A stretch of 64,000 bases of DNA from Paenibacillus plantarum (GTDB taxonomy: Bacteria; Bacillota; Bacilli; Paenibacillales; NBRC-103111). The translations under genes and the position numbers were made by a program. The notes under the pieces were generated by a model. The model was not told the origin of the DNA. It ran no database searches and saw nothing but the letters and a program-made list of their open reading frames with translations. The DNA is taken from NCBI RefSeq assembly GCF_013141695.1, contig NZ_WHNY01000060.1, positions 62,001 through 126,000 on the forward strand. The letters are read 5' to 3'. Numbering within the stretch: the first letter of the stretch is position 1; the number at the start of each line of letters is the position of its first letter. This document shows positions 44,473-53,962 of the stretch, one piece after another.

Positions 44473-47400
44473 ATGAAAATAGCAAAAAGGGCGTTAAATA
44501 TGCTTCTATTTTTATCGCTCGTTGTATCCATGTTTACTGGTGTTATACCCGTTTCCGGTGCAATAGTTCCTGCAGTTGTCCCGTTATTCCATACCACTGA
44601 TGGCTCAGTAATGTTCGAAGCGGAAGATACTTCCATTAATACAACTTATGTTACTGTTACTAATACAACATATGCATCAGGTGGAAAAGCTATCCTATTG
44701 AGTAAGGAGGTCAAACCACCAGCACCAGCACCAACACCAGTGGCCAGTGATCCTGGCGGTTTGGAGTTTCAAATAACACCGGACATGGCCGGGAAATATC
44801 AGATATGGATGAGATATGTATGCATTAGCGCCTCTTGTGACTCACAATGGGCATCTATAAACGGAGGCGATTATAAGTATATGGGCCCACCTCCCATCTC
44901 CAAAGACACTAACGACTATGTTTGGGTAAAATACGACACCTTCGGTTCGCTGGTTGAAGGGCAGACCTACAGCTACAGAATTCTTCCCCGTGAAACCGGA
45001 GCAAAAATTGATAAATTTATTGTTACAGCGGTGGCCAACTTTACCCCAAGCGGCATGGGGACTTTGCCAGACCCTATTGTAGTAGGTGCACGGACCCCGT
45101 TGAATCCGAATGCTTATCCTATGCCTCCTATCACTCCTCCAGCTGAGCATCCCCGATTACTGTTCAAAACGAGTGATATCCCAACTCTGAGGGCCAATTT
45201 GGCAGCGGCAGAAAACGGAGCGGCTGTTGCAGCGTACAATGAGCTTCTTGCAAATACATCAGACGGCAATTTACCGGATAAACCGGGCAGCTATAACTTT
45301 GATGGAAAGCTTTTGGGAGTAATTGAAGCAAAGGCCTTTGAGTATGCAATCAACGGTAATGAGGCATATGGCAGGCAAGCACTGTCTATGATGAAGAATG
45401 TGCTAAAAACCGTTACTTTTAAAAATTATAACCCGGACCCGGAGCGTCCCATGGGTCAAGTAATCTTCACTGCATCACAGGTATATGATTGGTGCTATCC
45501 GCTTCTGACGAAGGAGGACAAGGAAGAAATTGTTGCGGGAAGCGAACACATTGCTGCAAATGCCGATGGCGGTACAATCACAGGCATGGAAATAGGCTGG
45601 CCGCCTAATAAGCAAGGGGCAGTAACTGGCCATGGAAGTGAGGCGCAACTGCAACGCGACCTTTTATCTTTCGGTATTGCCACATACGATGAGTATCCTG
45701 ATATCTATAACTATGTGGGCGGCAGATTCTTTGCTTATTGGCCGCAGGCGAGAAATTACTGGGCAACCTCCAATACCCAGCATCAAGGCAGCGCATACGG
45801 CCCATACCGCTATGATTGGGATCTCTGGAGCCAATGGATTATCAATAGAATGAGCGGGGACACCATCTATGTTCCGGACGCGGGGCTTACCTCTTATCAG
45901 TGGATATATACCCGGCGTCCGGATGGACAATTGTTGCGGGAAGGCGATGAATATAACGAAGGCGGAACCAGAGGGTCGTATTGGAACATATTGTCTCCAA
46001 CTCTACTTCATGCGGCCAACTTCTACAAAGACCCTTATCTCAAGAAGGAGCTATTGAGAGAGAACCCTTTACTAAGTACATTCACCTATTCCAACTTCAC
46101 GATTACGCCTGTCCAAGTACTCCTTTTCAATGATCCAGCTGTGGGGGTAAAGCCTTTGTCCGGGTTGCCGCTGACTAAGTATTTTGGCTCGCCCGTTGGG
46201 CAGATGGTTGCCAGAACAGGCTGGAACGATGGCATAAATGCTCCCGATGTAATGGCCTTTATGAAGATTGGCGAGCAGTGGGCGGCTAATCACAATCATT
46301 TGGATGTTGGCAACTTCCAGATTTATTACAAGGGAATTCTTGCGTCGGAATCGGGATTTTATGATTCTTATAACACACCGCATGATTTGAATTACAATAA
46401 ACAAACCATTGCGCATAATTCGCTTCTAATCTACGATCCCAATGAACAAATGTCAGGCAGTATTGTAAATTCCGGCGGACAACGGACTCCAGGCGGAGAA
46501 GTAGGCAATTTGAGTCAGTGGATGAAGGACGGAAAGTACGAGATGGGTGTTGTGACAGGACATGAATTTGGCCCTGATCCTGTAAAACCGGATTATACGT
46601 ACCTATCGGGCGATATAACCAAAGCGTACTCTGACAAAGTTAAGCAGGTTCTAAGATCCATGATGTTTCTGCCCTTGGATAATGCGGATCACCCTGCCGC
46701 TTTTATCGTAATGGATAAGATTAAATCTTCCGATCCTGCTTTCAAAAAGACATTCCTCTTGCATTCTCAGCAAGAACCGGAGATTGATGGGAATGTAACC
46801 GTTATCAAACGCAATACGGAAGGATATAATGGTATGCTGACCAACCAGACGCTTTTGCCCAAAAATCCATTGATCGATAAGCTGGGCGGTCCCAATAAAG
46901 AATACTTGATCGGTGGTAGTAACTATCCGCTTAAGACCACAATAGACCCGGTGAAAAATAGTACGGAAGCAGGATGGGGAAGGGTTGAAATTTCACCTTC
47001 GTCTCAGAATGAGACAGACTACTTCCTGAATGTCATGTATGTTGGCGATGCAGACAAGAATTTGGCAGTTGAAAATGCGAATCTTATTGAAACTGACGTT
47101 GTCGCGGGTGCGAAGATCTTTGACAAAGTTGCTATATTTGCCAAAGATTCCGCGCGTTTGGATCAAACGGTTACCTTTGATGTTTATGGCAGCGACACCG
47201 CTTTGAAGGTGAACATTGCCGGTCTGAAGGAAGGAACCTGGGCGGTAACGGTGGATAACGCTGCTATTGGCGAGCAAATTGCTACGGCTGATGGAGGGAT
47301 GATATATTTCACGGCGCCTGCGGGCCATTATACATTGAATTATGTCAGTGGCAACGCCGACAAGCCTGTCGTTCCGGAGCAAAGACCAGACCATGAAGGT

Positions 47401-50367
47401 ATTGATATTAAAATTAATAACATGTTCTTGTATTCCGCTGCTTCCGCGACTATACAAAATAACGTTGTTTTTGTGCCTATGCGGGAAGTATTGGAGAACA
47501 TGAAGGCAACCTATTCGTGGGACGAGGCAACGTTAAGCGCTACGGCGGTTAACGGAAACCAAACAATAAAGCTGACTAATAATTCCGCTACAGCTTATAT
47601 CGACGGTGAGGCAAAGCTGCTGGAAGCCCCTGCGAAGCTGATAAACGGCAGTTTTATGATGCCTGCAAGCTTTATTTCAGAAGCAATGGATGCTCAGGTA
47701 GTTTGGGATCCATTTGGGCGTGGCGTACACATTACGTTCAACAGAAGCGGTACAAACCCGCCAAGCCCGCTCAAGGAAGGGGTTGCCCAAATTATAAGCA
47801 GCAAAGCAAGCAAGGTTTTTGAGGAAACCTATCCCTACCTTTCATATGACGGTAATCCGGATACCCTATGGTCCGCGGAAGGCACTGCCGAATGGATATC
47901 ATATGAATTCAGAAAGCCACAAACGATAGCTTCCGTATATATGCATTTTAATAAAGCAACCGCACGTCGGTCATACTTTGATATCCAGTCGTCCACGGAT
48001 GGAATAAACTACAGTACCTTATTTTCCGGTGAGGGAGACGGCTTGAGCGAGGGCCAGGAATATTTTCTGGAAGTCCCTGCTACCGCTCAATACTTCAGAA
48101 TACTCTGCAAGGGCAATAGTGCAAGTAGTTGGAACGCGATAAAGGAAATTGAGTTTAGATTGGCGAACTCTGCGAAAGCAATTACAGCATTTAGCTTTGC
48201 GGGCTTGAATCCGGCGGTAAATGGAACGATTGACGAAACTAACAAAACAATCGCACTGACCGTCCCATACGGAACGGATGTCACTGCGCTCGTCCCTACT
48301 TTTACATCGACAGGTGATAGCGTAAAATTAGGAAGCACTGTACAAGTGAGTGGAACAACACCGCAGAATTTCACAAGCGGAATTACGTATACAGTCGTAG
48401 CTGCTGACAGCACTATACAGAACTATACCGTAACAGTAACGGTATCCCCAGCGGTTGGAGGTGGAGGCAGCGAAGGTAGCGGTTCAACACCAAGCACCAA
48501 TGCGTTGCTGGCTAGCTTGACAGTAAATCAAGTTGCGATAGCAGTTTCGCCATCGCAACTTGATTATACGGTGGACGTACCTAACTCCGTTACTAGTCTC
48601 AATTTTAACGTAACCAAAGCAGAGTCAAACCAAACTCTCACAGTTACGGGTTCTGTATATAAAACGGAAACAGGTGCCGTATATAGCACAGTAATAGGCA
48701 ATGTGTATTCTTATAAAACATCAGATCTGATTGTTGGGAATAACCCAATTCAGATTGTAGTAACTGCACAGAATGGCACAAGTAACACGTATAATCTCAT
48801 AATGAACCGCGAGAAGATTATTGCAACAGCAGCACCTATTCCAGTAACCAATGAACCTTTAAACATTTCAGCACCGGCAGGGGTGAATGCAAGTATACAA
48901 GCTGAACCTACCATCATTGGATCGACTGCACATGTAACTCTCCCTTTAGTGGAAGTAACAGCAACTACATCATTGGGTAACGTCAGCGTTACGATACCTA
49001 GTGGAACGACAGTTACAGCCCCAGCAGGCTGGAATGGAATTATCAACTTGCCTCAAGCACACGCAATTAACAGTGTAACAACCAATGGAACTGTTAATGC
49101 GGTTATTGAAGTGGGATCATCAGCGTATTCATTATATTTCGATAAGGCAGTAAGAATAGTTTTGCCTGGTCAATCAGGCACAAATGTCGGTTTTGTTAGT
49201 GCAGGCAATACCATAGTAACACCTATTACAACTGTGCTAACCACAGATAGCCAAGCTGTTGGCGATGCATTGCCAGCTGGTGGGGAAGGCAAGATTGATT
49301 CTGGAAGCGACTTAGTTATTTGGACGAAGCACTTCACTAAATTTGTCAGCTATACGGCAACACCAACATCAACACTAACAACTGGTGGAGGCGGAGGAGG
49401 TTCTTCCAATTCTGCTACAATTATTGCATCCATTGGGGGCACTGAAACAATCAACGGAGTAACAATCGATTTTCCTGAAGGTGCATTTGCTAGCAACTTT
49501 AAAGTAACTGTAAATAAAGCATCAAGTACGACTGGCCTACCGAAGGATGCAACATTGAAGTTGATTGGTGATGTTTATGAAATCACGAAAGACAAAGATG
49601 GTAAATTTACCAAAGCGGTAACGATCAAATTACCATTTGATATTAAAAATGTTGATTTCGAAACATCAATAGTTAGCATCTACTGGTTAAACGAAGAGAC
49701 CAAGGAATGGATTCAGTTAGATAACATCCAAGTGGATAAGGATACAGGGACCGTGACTGGTTCTACCAACCATTTCACGAAATTTGCAGTATTAACTTCA
49801 GCAAGGCCAACAGATGCAGTAACTCCAGTAGCGTTTTCTGACATCGCCGGACACTGGTCTGAGGCCAACATTAAGCAAGCTGTAAGCGACGGAATCGTCT
49901 CTGGTTATCCCGACGGCACGTTCAAGCCTGAGAATGCCGTAACGCGTGCGGAATTTACGGTTATGCTGATGAATACGTTGAAGCCGAAAGTTGTAGGAGC
50001 GGCGCTGACTTTCGCAGATAGCTCGAAGATTGGAACTTGGGCGCAGAAAGCAGTAGCGCAGGCGGTACAAGCTGGCGTGATTAACGGCTATGAGGACGGC
50101 ACATTCCATCCAGATGCGCAAATCACGCGTGCTGAGATGGCAGCGATGTTTGCTGGCGCTTTGGGTCAGTCGAACGAAGTAGCTACAACAACCGGCTTCG
50201 CAGATGACAAGGACATTCCAGTGTGGGCGAAATCGAGAGTTGTTTACGTGAAGCAAGCGGGCATCGTGCAAGGGAGGGAAAAGAATCTATTCGCTCCTAA
50301 TGATCATGCGACAAAAGCAGAGGCTGTAACGGTTCTGTTGAATCTGTTGGCACAGAAGAGCAAGTAG
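44473..50367 (+). CDS. SLH-anchored multidomain heparinase II/III-like lyase
   Basis: 1964 residues. Order: signal peptide (1-30); CBM-like beta domain (about 45-180); heparinase II/III-type helical and beta regions (about 220-970, starting EHPRLLFKTSDIPTL, with ANHNHLDVGNFQIYYKG containing His607 and His609); copper-amine-oxidase N-like stalk domain (about 977-1090); F5/8 C (discoidin)-like domain (about 1110-1231); two cadherin-like beta-sandwich repeats (about 1236-1326 and 1343-1446); further beta-rich regions; a ZU5-like segment (about 1650-1776); and three SLH domains (1787-1964). It should sit on the cell wall and degrade acidic polysaccharides. RBS ATGGAGG; cre-like box upstream. Confidence 0.92.
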   Translation: MKIAKRALNMLLFLSLVVSMFTGVIPVSGAIVPAVVPLFHTTDGSVMFEAEDTSINTTYVTVTNTTYASGGKAILLSKEVKPPAPAPTPVASDPGGLEFQITPDMAGKYQIWMRYVCISASCDSQWASINGGDYKYMGPPPISKDTNDYVWVKYDTFGSLVEGQTYSYRILPRETGAKIDKFIVTAVANFTPSGMGTLPDPIVVGARTPLNPNAYPMPPITPPAEHPRLLFKTSDIPTLRANLAAAENGAAVAAYNELLANTSDGNLPDKPGSYNFDGKLLGVIEAKAFEYAINGNEAYGRQALSMMKNVLKTVTFKNYNPDPERPMGQVIFTASQVYDWCYPLLTKEDKEEIVAGSEHIAANADGGTITGMEIGWPPNKQGAVTGHGSEAQLQRDLLSFGIATYDEYPDIYNYVGGRFFAYWPQARNYWATSNTQHQGSAYGPYRYDWDLWSQWIINRMSGDTIYVPDAGLTSYQWIYTRRPDGQLLREGDEYNEGGTRGSYWNILSPTLLHAANFYKDPYLKKELLRENPLLSTFTYSNFTITPVQVLLFNDPAVGVKPLSGLPLTKYFGSPVGQMVARTGWNDGINAPDVMAFMKIGEQWAANHNHLDVGNFQIYYKGILASESGFYDSYNTPHDLNYNKQTIAHNSLLIYDPNEQMSGSIVNSGGQRTPGGEVGNLSQWMKDGKYEMGVVTGHEFGPDPVKPDYTYLSGDITKAYSDKVKQVLRSMMFLPLDNADHPAAFIVMDKIKSSDPAFKKTFLLHSQQEPEIDGNVTVIKRNTEGYNGMLTNQTLLPKNPLIDKLGGPNKEYLIGGSNYPLKTTIDPVKNSTEAGWGRVEISPSSQNETDYFLNVMYVGDADKNLAVENANLIETDVVAGAKIFDKVAIFAKDSARLDQTVTFDVYGSDTALKVNIAGLKEGTWAVTVDNAAIGEQIATADGGMIYFTAPAGHYTLNYVSGNADKPVVPEQRPDHEGIDIKINNMFLYSAASATIQNNVVFVPMREVLENMKATYSWDEATLSATAVNGNQTIKLTNNSATAYIDGEAKLLEAPAKLINGSFMMPASFISEAMDAQVVWDPFGRGVHITFNRSGTNPPSPLKEGVAQIISSKASKVFEETYPYLSYDGNPDTLWSAEGTAEWISYEFRKPQTIASVYMHFNKATARRSYFDIQSSTDGINYSTLFSGEGDGLSEGQEYFLEVPATAQYFRILCKGNSASSWNAIKEIEFRLANSAKAITAFSFAGLNPAVNGTIDETNKTIALTVPYGTDVTALVPTFTSTGDSVKLGSTVQVSGTTPQNFTSGITYTVVAADSTIQNYTVTVTVSPAVGGGGSEGSGSTPSTNALLASLTVNQVAIAVSPSQLDYTVDVPNSVTSLNFNVTKAESNQTLTVTGSVYKTETGAVYSTVIGNVYSYKTSDLIVGNNPIQIVVTAQNGTSNTYNLIMNREKIIATAAPIPVTNEPLNISAPAGVNASIQAEPTIIGSTAHVTLPLVEVTATTSLGNVSVTIPSGTTVTAPAGWNGIINLPQAHAINSVTTNGTVNAVIEVGSSAYSLYFDKAVRIVLPGQSGTNVGFVSAGNTIVTPITTVLTTDSQAVGDALPAGGEGKIDSGSDLVIWTKHFTKFVSYTATPTSTLTTGGGGGGSSNSATIIASIGGTETINGVTIDFPEGAFASNFKVTVNKASSTTGLPKDATLKLIGDVYEITKDKDGKFTKAVTIKLPFDIKNVDFETSIVSIYWLNEETKEWIQLDNIQVDKDTGTVTGSTNHFTKFAVLTSARPTDAVTPVAFSDIAGHWSEANIKQAVSDGIVSGYPDGTFKPENAVTRAEFTVMLMNTLKPKVVGAALTFADSSKIGTWAQKAVAQAVQAGVINGYEDGTFHPDAQITRAEMAAMFAGALGQSNEVATTTGFADDKDIPVWAKSRVVYVKQAGIVQGREKNLFAPNDHATKAEAVTVLLNLLAQKSK

Positions 50368-50414
50368 AATAGGTTAGTGAGAAAGTTATTGAATAGATTC
50401 AATTCGAATAGCGG

Positions 50415-50458
50415 AAGCACCGCCAGACGTAGATTTTTTACGGCTTGGTGGTGCTTTT
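50415..50458 (+). terminator. Terminator after the SLH lyase
   Basis: AAGCACCGCCA pairs with TGGTGGTGCTT (one G-T pair) around a 20-base loop. It is followed by TTTT. Confidence 0.75.
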
Positions 50459-50524
50459 AAATTTGGAAACTCAATTCTAAAGTCACTAGCTTGCCTAGCC
50501 AAAGCAAATGAGGACACATGCCAA

Positions 50525-50553
50525 TTGACAGGTGGGGAAAAAGGAGGTACTAT
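50525..50553 (+). promoter_or_regulatory. Sigma-A promoter of the sdpRI-like operon
   Basis: TTGACA (50525-50530), 17-bp spacer, TACTAT (50548-50553). It sits 47 bp before the regulator start codon. Confidence 0.6.
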
Positions 50554-50564
50554 TTTATTATACA

Positions 50565-50582
50565 TTTAGATAAATATCTAAA
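50565..50582. promoter_or_regulatory. Palindromic operator for the ArsR-type regulator
   Basis: TTTAGATA-AA-TATCTAAA, perfect 8-bp arms around two bases. It is placed just after the -10 box and overlaps the expected transcription start, so regulator binding would block the promoter. This matches autorepression in the SdpR family. Confidence 0.7.
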
Positions 50583-50599
50583 TAAGGAGGAGCTTCCAT

Positions 50600-50878
50600 T
50601 TGAATGAGGCATTTAAAGCGCTGGCGGACCCGACTCGTCGTGAAATTTTGCAACTGCTGCGAGAAAAGAGTATGAATGCTGGCGATATTGCTGATCATTT
50701 CAAGATTAGTAAGCCGAGCATATCGCATCATTTGAACCTGCTTAAACAGGCTGGATTGGTGATGGATGAACGTCATGGACAACATATCCTGTATACCTTG
50801 CATACCACGGTTGTTGAAGACGTCATCGGATGGATGTTTAACATACTTAACAAAAAAGATGAGGAGGAATCGTCATGA
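50600..50878 (+). CDS. sdpR: ArsR-family autorepressor, SdpR type
   Basis: 92 residues, one winged helix-turn-helix: FKALADPTRREILQLLRE, then MNAGDIADHFKISKPSISHHLNLLKQAGLV and a beta-wing RHGQHILYTL. It lacks ArsR metal-binding cysteines, as expected for SdpR, which is controlled by sequestration to a membrane immunity protein rather than by metal. Its stop overlaps the next start (ATGA). AAGGAGGAGC precedes the start. A palindromic operator lies at its promoter. Confidence 0.88.
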   Translation: MNEAFKALADPTRREILQLLREKSMNAGDIADHFKISKPSISHHLNLLKQAGLVMDERHGQHILYTLHTTVVEDVIGWMFNILNKKDEEESS

Positions 50879-51513
50879 AAAAATGGAAGGAGATTTTGTT
50901 ACTTGTGATTAGCCTTTCCCCAGCGATCGGGGGCTTCATTCTGTATAACCGTCTTCCGGACACGATGGCGAGCCATTTTGGCGTTAATAATGAAGTGAAC
51001 GGGACGATGAGCAAAGAAATGTCACTGCTCATGCTGGTGTTGCTCGGTCTGCTGCCGCTGTTCATGCGGGCTATGAGAGCGATCGATCCGAAGAAAGCAA
51101 ATTTCGAGAAATTCCCTGTAGCATTTGAGGTGACGCGGTTCGGGGTTACGATCCTTTTAGCTATCGTAGGTTGGGCGATCATTGTCTTTAACTTGGGCTA
51201 CAGCCTGGACTTTAAGAAAATAACGATGATATTGCTGGGCGTGCTGTTTGCTGTGATGGGGAACTTTTTAACACAAGTGAAGCCCAACTATACGTTCGGC
51301 ATACGGACACCATGGACACTCGCTAACGAAGAAATTTGGAGAAAGACGCATCGTTTGGGAGGTCCGCTGATGATGATTGGCGGGATTGTTGCCTTCGTTG
51401 CAGCGTTTTTAACGAGCTCAATTGCGATTGGCATATTTATAGCTGCTATCGTCATTAGTTCCTTCATTCCGGTAATCTATTCGTATGTGATGTTTACTCG
51501 CCTTTCGAAATAA
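50875..51513 (+). CDS. SdpI/DUF1648 family membrane protein
   Basis: 212 residues with six hydrophobic helices. The N-terminal PAIGGFILYNRLPDTMASHFG (DUF1648) and the FGIRTPWTLANEEIWRKTHRLGG segment are the SdpI family signature. In B. subtilis SdpI gives immunity to the SdpC toxin and sequesters SdpR. It overlaps the regulator gene by four bases. No sdpABC toxin genes are in the window, so this may be an orphan immunity pair or act in another stress response. Confidence 0.93.
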   Translation: MKKWKEILLLVISLSPAIGGFILYNRLPDTMASHFGVNNEVNGTMSKEMSLLMLVLLGLLPLFMRAMRAIDPKKANFEKFPVAFEVTRFGVTILLAIVGWAIIVFNLGYSLDFKKITMILLGVLFAVMGNFLTQVKPNYTFGIRTPWTLANEEIWRKTHRLGGPLMMIGGIVAFVAAFLTSSIAIGIFIAAIVISSFIPVIYSYVMFTRLSK

Positions 51514-51525
51514 AGAGGAGCGTTT

Positions 51526-51557
51526 AGACTGCCAGCGATTGCTGAGCAGTCTTTTTT
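51526..51557 (+). terminator. Terminator between sdpI-like and BASS transporter genes
   Basis: AGACTGC/GCAGTCT stem with a 13-base loop, followed by six T residues. Confidence 0.8.
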
Positions 51558-52539
51558 ACATTTGTTTAACACCATTAACATGTAAGCTTGGCGTATCACT
51601 TTTCAAGGCATATTTCCGATTCAATAGAAAGCCGAAGAGGGAAGCAAGGGATTGCTGGAATAGCATACCAAGCACGACAGGGATCGCCACGGGTGGCGGG
51701 AAATAAGCTACAGCGAGTACCGCGCCCGCACTAATGTTACGCATACCACTGTTAAAAGTAAGGGCAACCACGACATCTTGTTCCCAGCGGAACAATCTAG
51801 CGACAAGCCAACCGATCATGTAGCCAAGGGAGGCCACGAGAAGCACAAATCCTGCCAAACCGAGCAGTTTTGCGTTAAAGTCACGCAAATACGGAGCGAT
51901 GACGGAGCTGTTAATGGCAACGACGATGCCCATGAATATTTTCGAAAAAGGACCTAAACGTCCTCCCCATTGCTCCTTAATTTTCCCGCGCGTCCATTGA
52001 TTCAGCCCCATCCCAATGAGAGAAGGAACGACGATCATGAAGAACAAGCCTTTCATCATCGCAAACGTATCGAGCTGCACTTTGGTGCCAACCAGTACAG
52101 ATAGCGTATACGGTACGACAAAGGGTGAAAGAATCGTATCCATCAGGATGATCGACAACGTTAATACAATATTGCCTCGATAAATGGCCACCCACACGAA
52201 GCTTGTAATCCCTGTTGGAATGGCTGCGGCCAAAATAAGTCCCGTAATCGTCAGCGGTTCGTGACTATAGACAGCATGACCCAGTCCGAGCGCGATCAGC
52301 GGCATCCCGACATGCAAAATGAACAAAGTCGTGAGAAGAGGCAGTGGTTGAACGACGACTTTGATGAACTCTTTGAAGCTCGAAGCGATGCTCCCCGAAA
52401 AAGTCATGAAAGCAAACAACCACGGCGACAAATAAGTAAATCCTGACAAGTGACTTCCAAGTAGAACCCCGATAAGAACACTAATGGGTGTGATCAGCGG
52501 CAAAATCTTTTCTAATTGACGATTTAATTGAGGCAGCAT
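51556..52539 (-). CDS. Bile acid:sodium symporter (BASS) family transporter
   Basis: 327 residues with about ten TM helices. Conserved segments are FMTFSGSIASSFKEF, ILAAAIPTGITSFVW (first helix-crossing region) and ALTFNSGMRNISAGAVLAV (second crossing region, near the sodium sites). Bacterial BASS proteins move organic anions such as pantoate or bile acids with sodium; the substrate here is unknown. An Lrp/AsnC gene is 42 bp upstream on the same strand. Confidence 0.92.
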   Translation of the reverse strand: MLPQLNRQLEKILPLITPISVLIGVLLGSHLSGFTYLSPWLFAFMTFSGSIASSFKEFIKVVVQPLPLLTTLFILHVGMPLIALGLGHAVYSHEPLTITGLILAAAIPTGITSFVWVAIYRGNIVLTLSIILMDTILSPFVVPYTLSVLVGTKVQLDTFAMMKGLFFMIVVPSLIGMGLNQWTRGKIKEQWGGRLGPFSKIFMGIVVAINSSVIAPYLRDFNAKLLGLAGFVLLVASLGYMIGWLVARLFRWEQDVVVALTFNSGMRNISAGAVLAVAYFPPPVAIPVVLGMLFQQSLASLFGFLLNRKYALKSDTPSLHVNGVKQM

Positions 52540-52581
52540 CTAGGTGAACATCCTTTCGTGACCAGTTTGAAGCGCAGGCTG

Positions 52582-53013
52582 CTATTTGACTTGACCGATG
52601 GAAAGACTGACTTTGTAATTGCCATAGATAAGAAGCTCATCCAGGAACGCATTTAGTTCAAGTGGCGTATGAACGCGAACTCGCATCCAGTAGCAGCCTT
52701 CGCCGCTGACACGGTGCGTCTCTACAACACTTTCTTGATGTTGAATATAAGTGAGGAATGCTTGATGAGCAGTGTTAGATTTCATAAAAACAACGATAAA
52801 CGCATGCACGACCTGACCGATTTTCTCGGGATTCCAGTTCACGGTGTAACCGGTAATGATACCGAGATCTTGGAGCTTACGTATACGTGCGCCGACCGCT
52901 TGGCCAGTTAGATGAACCTGTTGGCCAATGGCTTTGTGCGACTGAGTGGCATCTTGCAGTAAATGCTGTAAGATACGTAAATCGATTTCATCGATCGGTG
53001 GGTTGCTTAGCAC
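52582..53013 (-). CDS. Lrp/AsnC-family transcriptional regulator
   Basis: 143 residues from the GTG at 53013 (AAAGGAAT eight bases upstream). A GTG 18 bases earlier has no RBS. The AsnC-type helix-turn-helix covers about 8-60 (IDLRILQHLLQDATQSHKAI, QAVGARIRKLQDLGIITGYT), followed by the RAM ligand domain (about 65-140). It likely binds an amino acid. Upstream and codirectional with the BASS transporter, so it may control it. Confidence 0.9.
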   Translation of the reverse strand: MLSNPPIDEIDLRILQHLLQDATQSHKAIGQQVHLTGQAVGARIRKLQDLGIITGYTVNWNPEKIGQVVHAFIVVFMKSNTAHQAFLTYIQHQESVVETHRVSGEGCYWMRVRVHTPLELNAFLDELLIYGNYKVSLSIGQVK

Positions 53014-53139
53014 GTGTTGAATTCCTTTCACAATGAAATGGAAAATCGGTTATTCTTTTCAGCAGATGGTATGGGTTATGCGCCAATTATTTTACAATTG
53101 TAGCAGAACATCAATTAGAAGATAAGAGGTGCTTTGAAA

Positions 53140-53901
53140 ATGAAGCTTCAATTCATTCGCCATGCCACACTTTGGCTGGAATACGCTGGAATAACATGTC
53201 TCATTGATCCGATGTTTAGTGATGCAGGGGTCAATCCGCCGATTGTGAATACCGCCAACCCAAGACGGAATCCACTTGTGCCTCTGCCATTTCCAATAGC
53301 GGAAATCGGTCAACCAGACGTGATTATCGTGACCCATCTGCATGGAGATCATTGGGATGGACCAGCTGCGGAAGCACTGCCGAAAACAACGCCTATCTTG
53401 TGCCAACCAGGGGATGAAGGAGCGTTTACGGCTGCAGGGTTTACGTCGGTAACGGCCATTCAGGAGTCATTTACACTTCAGGGAGTAACCTTGTTCAGAA
53501 CAAATGGGCAGCATGGGACAGGGGAGATTGGGAAGTTGATGGGGAAGGTTTCGGGCTTTGTGTTCAAAGCGGAGAACGAGCCGACACTATATCTCGCGGG
53601 AGATACGATTTGGTGTGACGATGTACAGCAAGCGTTGGAATCGCATCTGCCAGATTGGACGGTCGTTAATGCAGGCGGTGCACAATTCGAAGTGGGGGAT
53701 CCCATCACCATGGATGCGAACGATGTGGTAAGCCTATGCCGCTACGCACCATTCACGAAAATCGTCGCCGTGCATATGGATGCGATCAATCACTGTCATG
53801 TGACGCGAGCGGACTTGCGGGGGAGATTGGTAGTGGAAGGGTTGTTGGAGCAGGTTGTGATTCCGGAGGATGGGGAGTGGGTGACCAAGTTCCGCAGCTA
53901 G
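53140..53901 (+). CDS. Metallo-beta-lactamase-fold hydrolase, UlaG-like
   Basis: 253 residues from the ATG at 53140 (AAGAGGTG nine bases upstream; TTG 53134 is the alternative). The zinc motif HLHGDHWD is intact. An early FIRHATLWLEYAGITCLIDPMF strand and later LYLAGDTIW (metal-bridging Asp) and VAVHMDAINHCHVTR follow the family order. UlaG relatives hydrolyse lactones or phosphoesters; the substrate is unknown. Single gene, ended by a strong palindrome. Confidence 0.9.
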   Translation: MKLQFIRHATLWLEYAGITCLIDPMFSDAGVNPPIVNTANPRRNPLVPLPFPIAEIGQPDVIIVTHLHGDHWDGPAAEALPKTTPILCQPGDEGAFTAAGFTSVTAIQESFTLQGVTLFRTNGQHGTGEIGKLMGKVSGFVFKAENEPTLYLAGDTIWCDDVQQALESHLPDWTVVNAGGAQFEVGDPITMDANDVVSLCRYAPFTKIVAVHMDAINHCHVTRADLRGRLVVEGLLEQVVIPEDGEWVTKFRS

Positions 53902-53915
53902 AGAAATAAAGTAAA

Positions 53916-53945
53916 AAGCATACACATCCTAGGATGTGTATGCTT
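53916..53945. terminator. Perfect 30-bp palindromic bidirectional terminator
   Basis: AAGCATACACATCCT and AGGATGTGTATGCTT are perfect inverted arms with no spacer. The minus strand tail is TTTTTAC, serving hflC. The plus strand tail is short. Confidence 0.85.
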
Positions 53946-53962
53946 AACGGCGTTAACCAATA

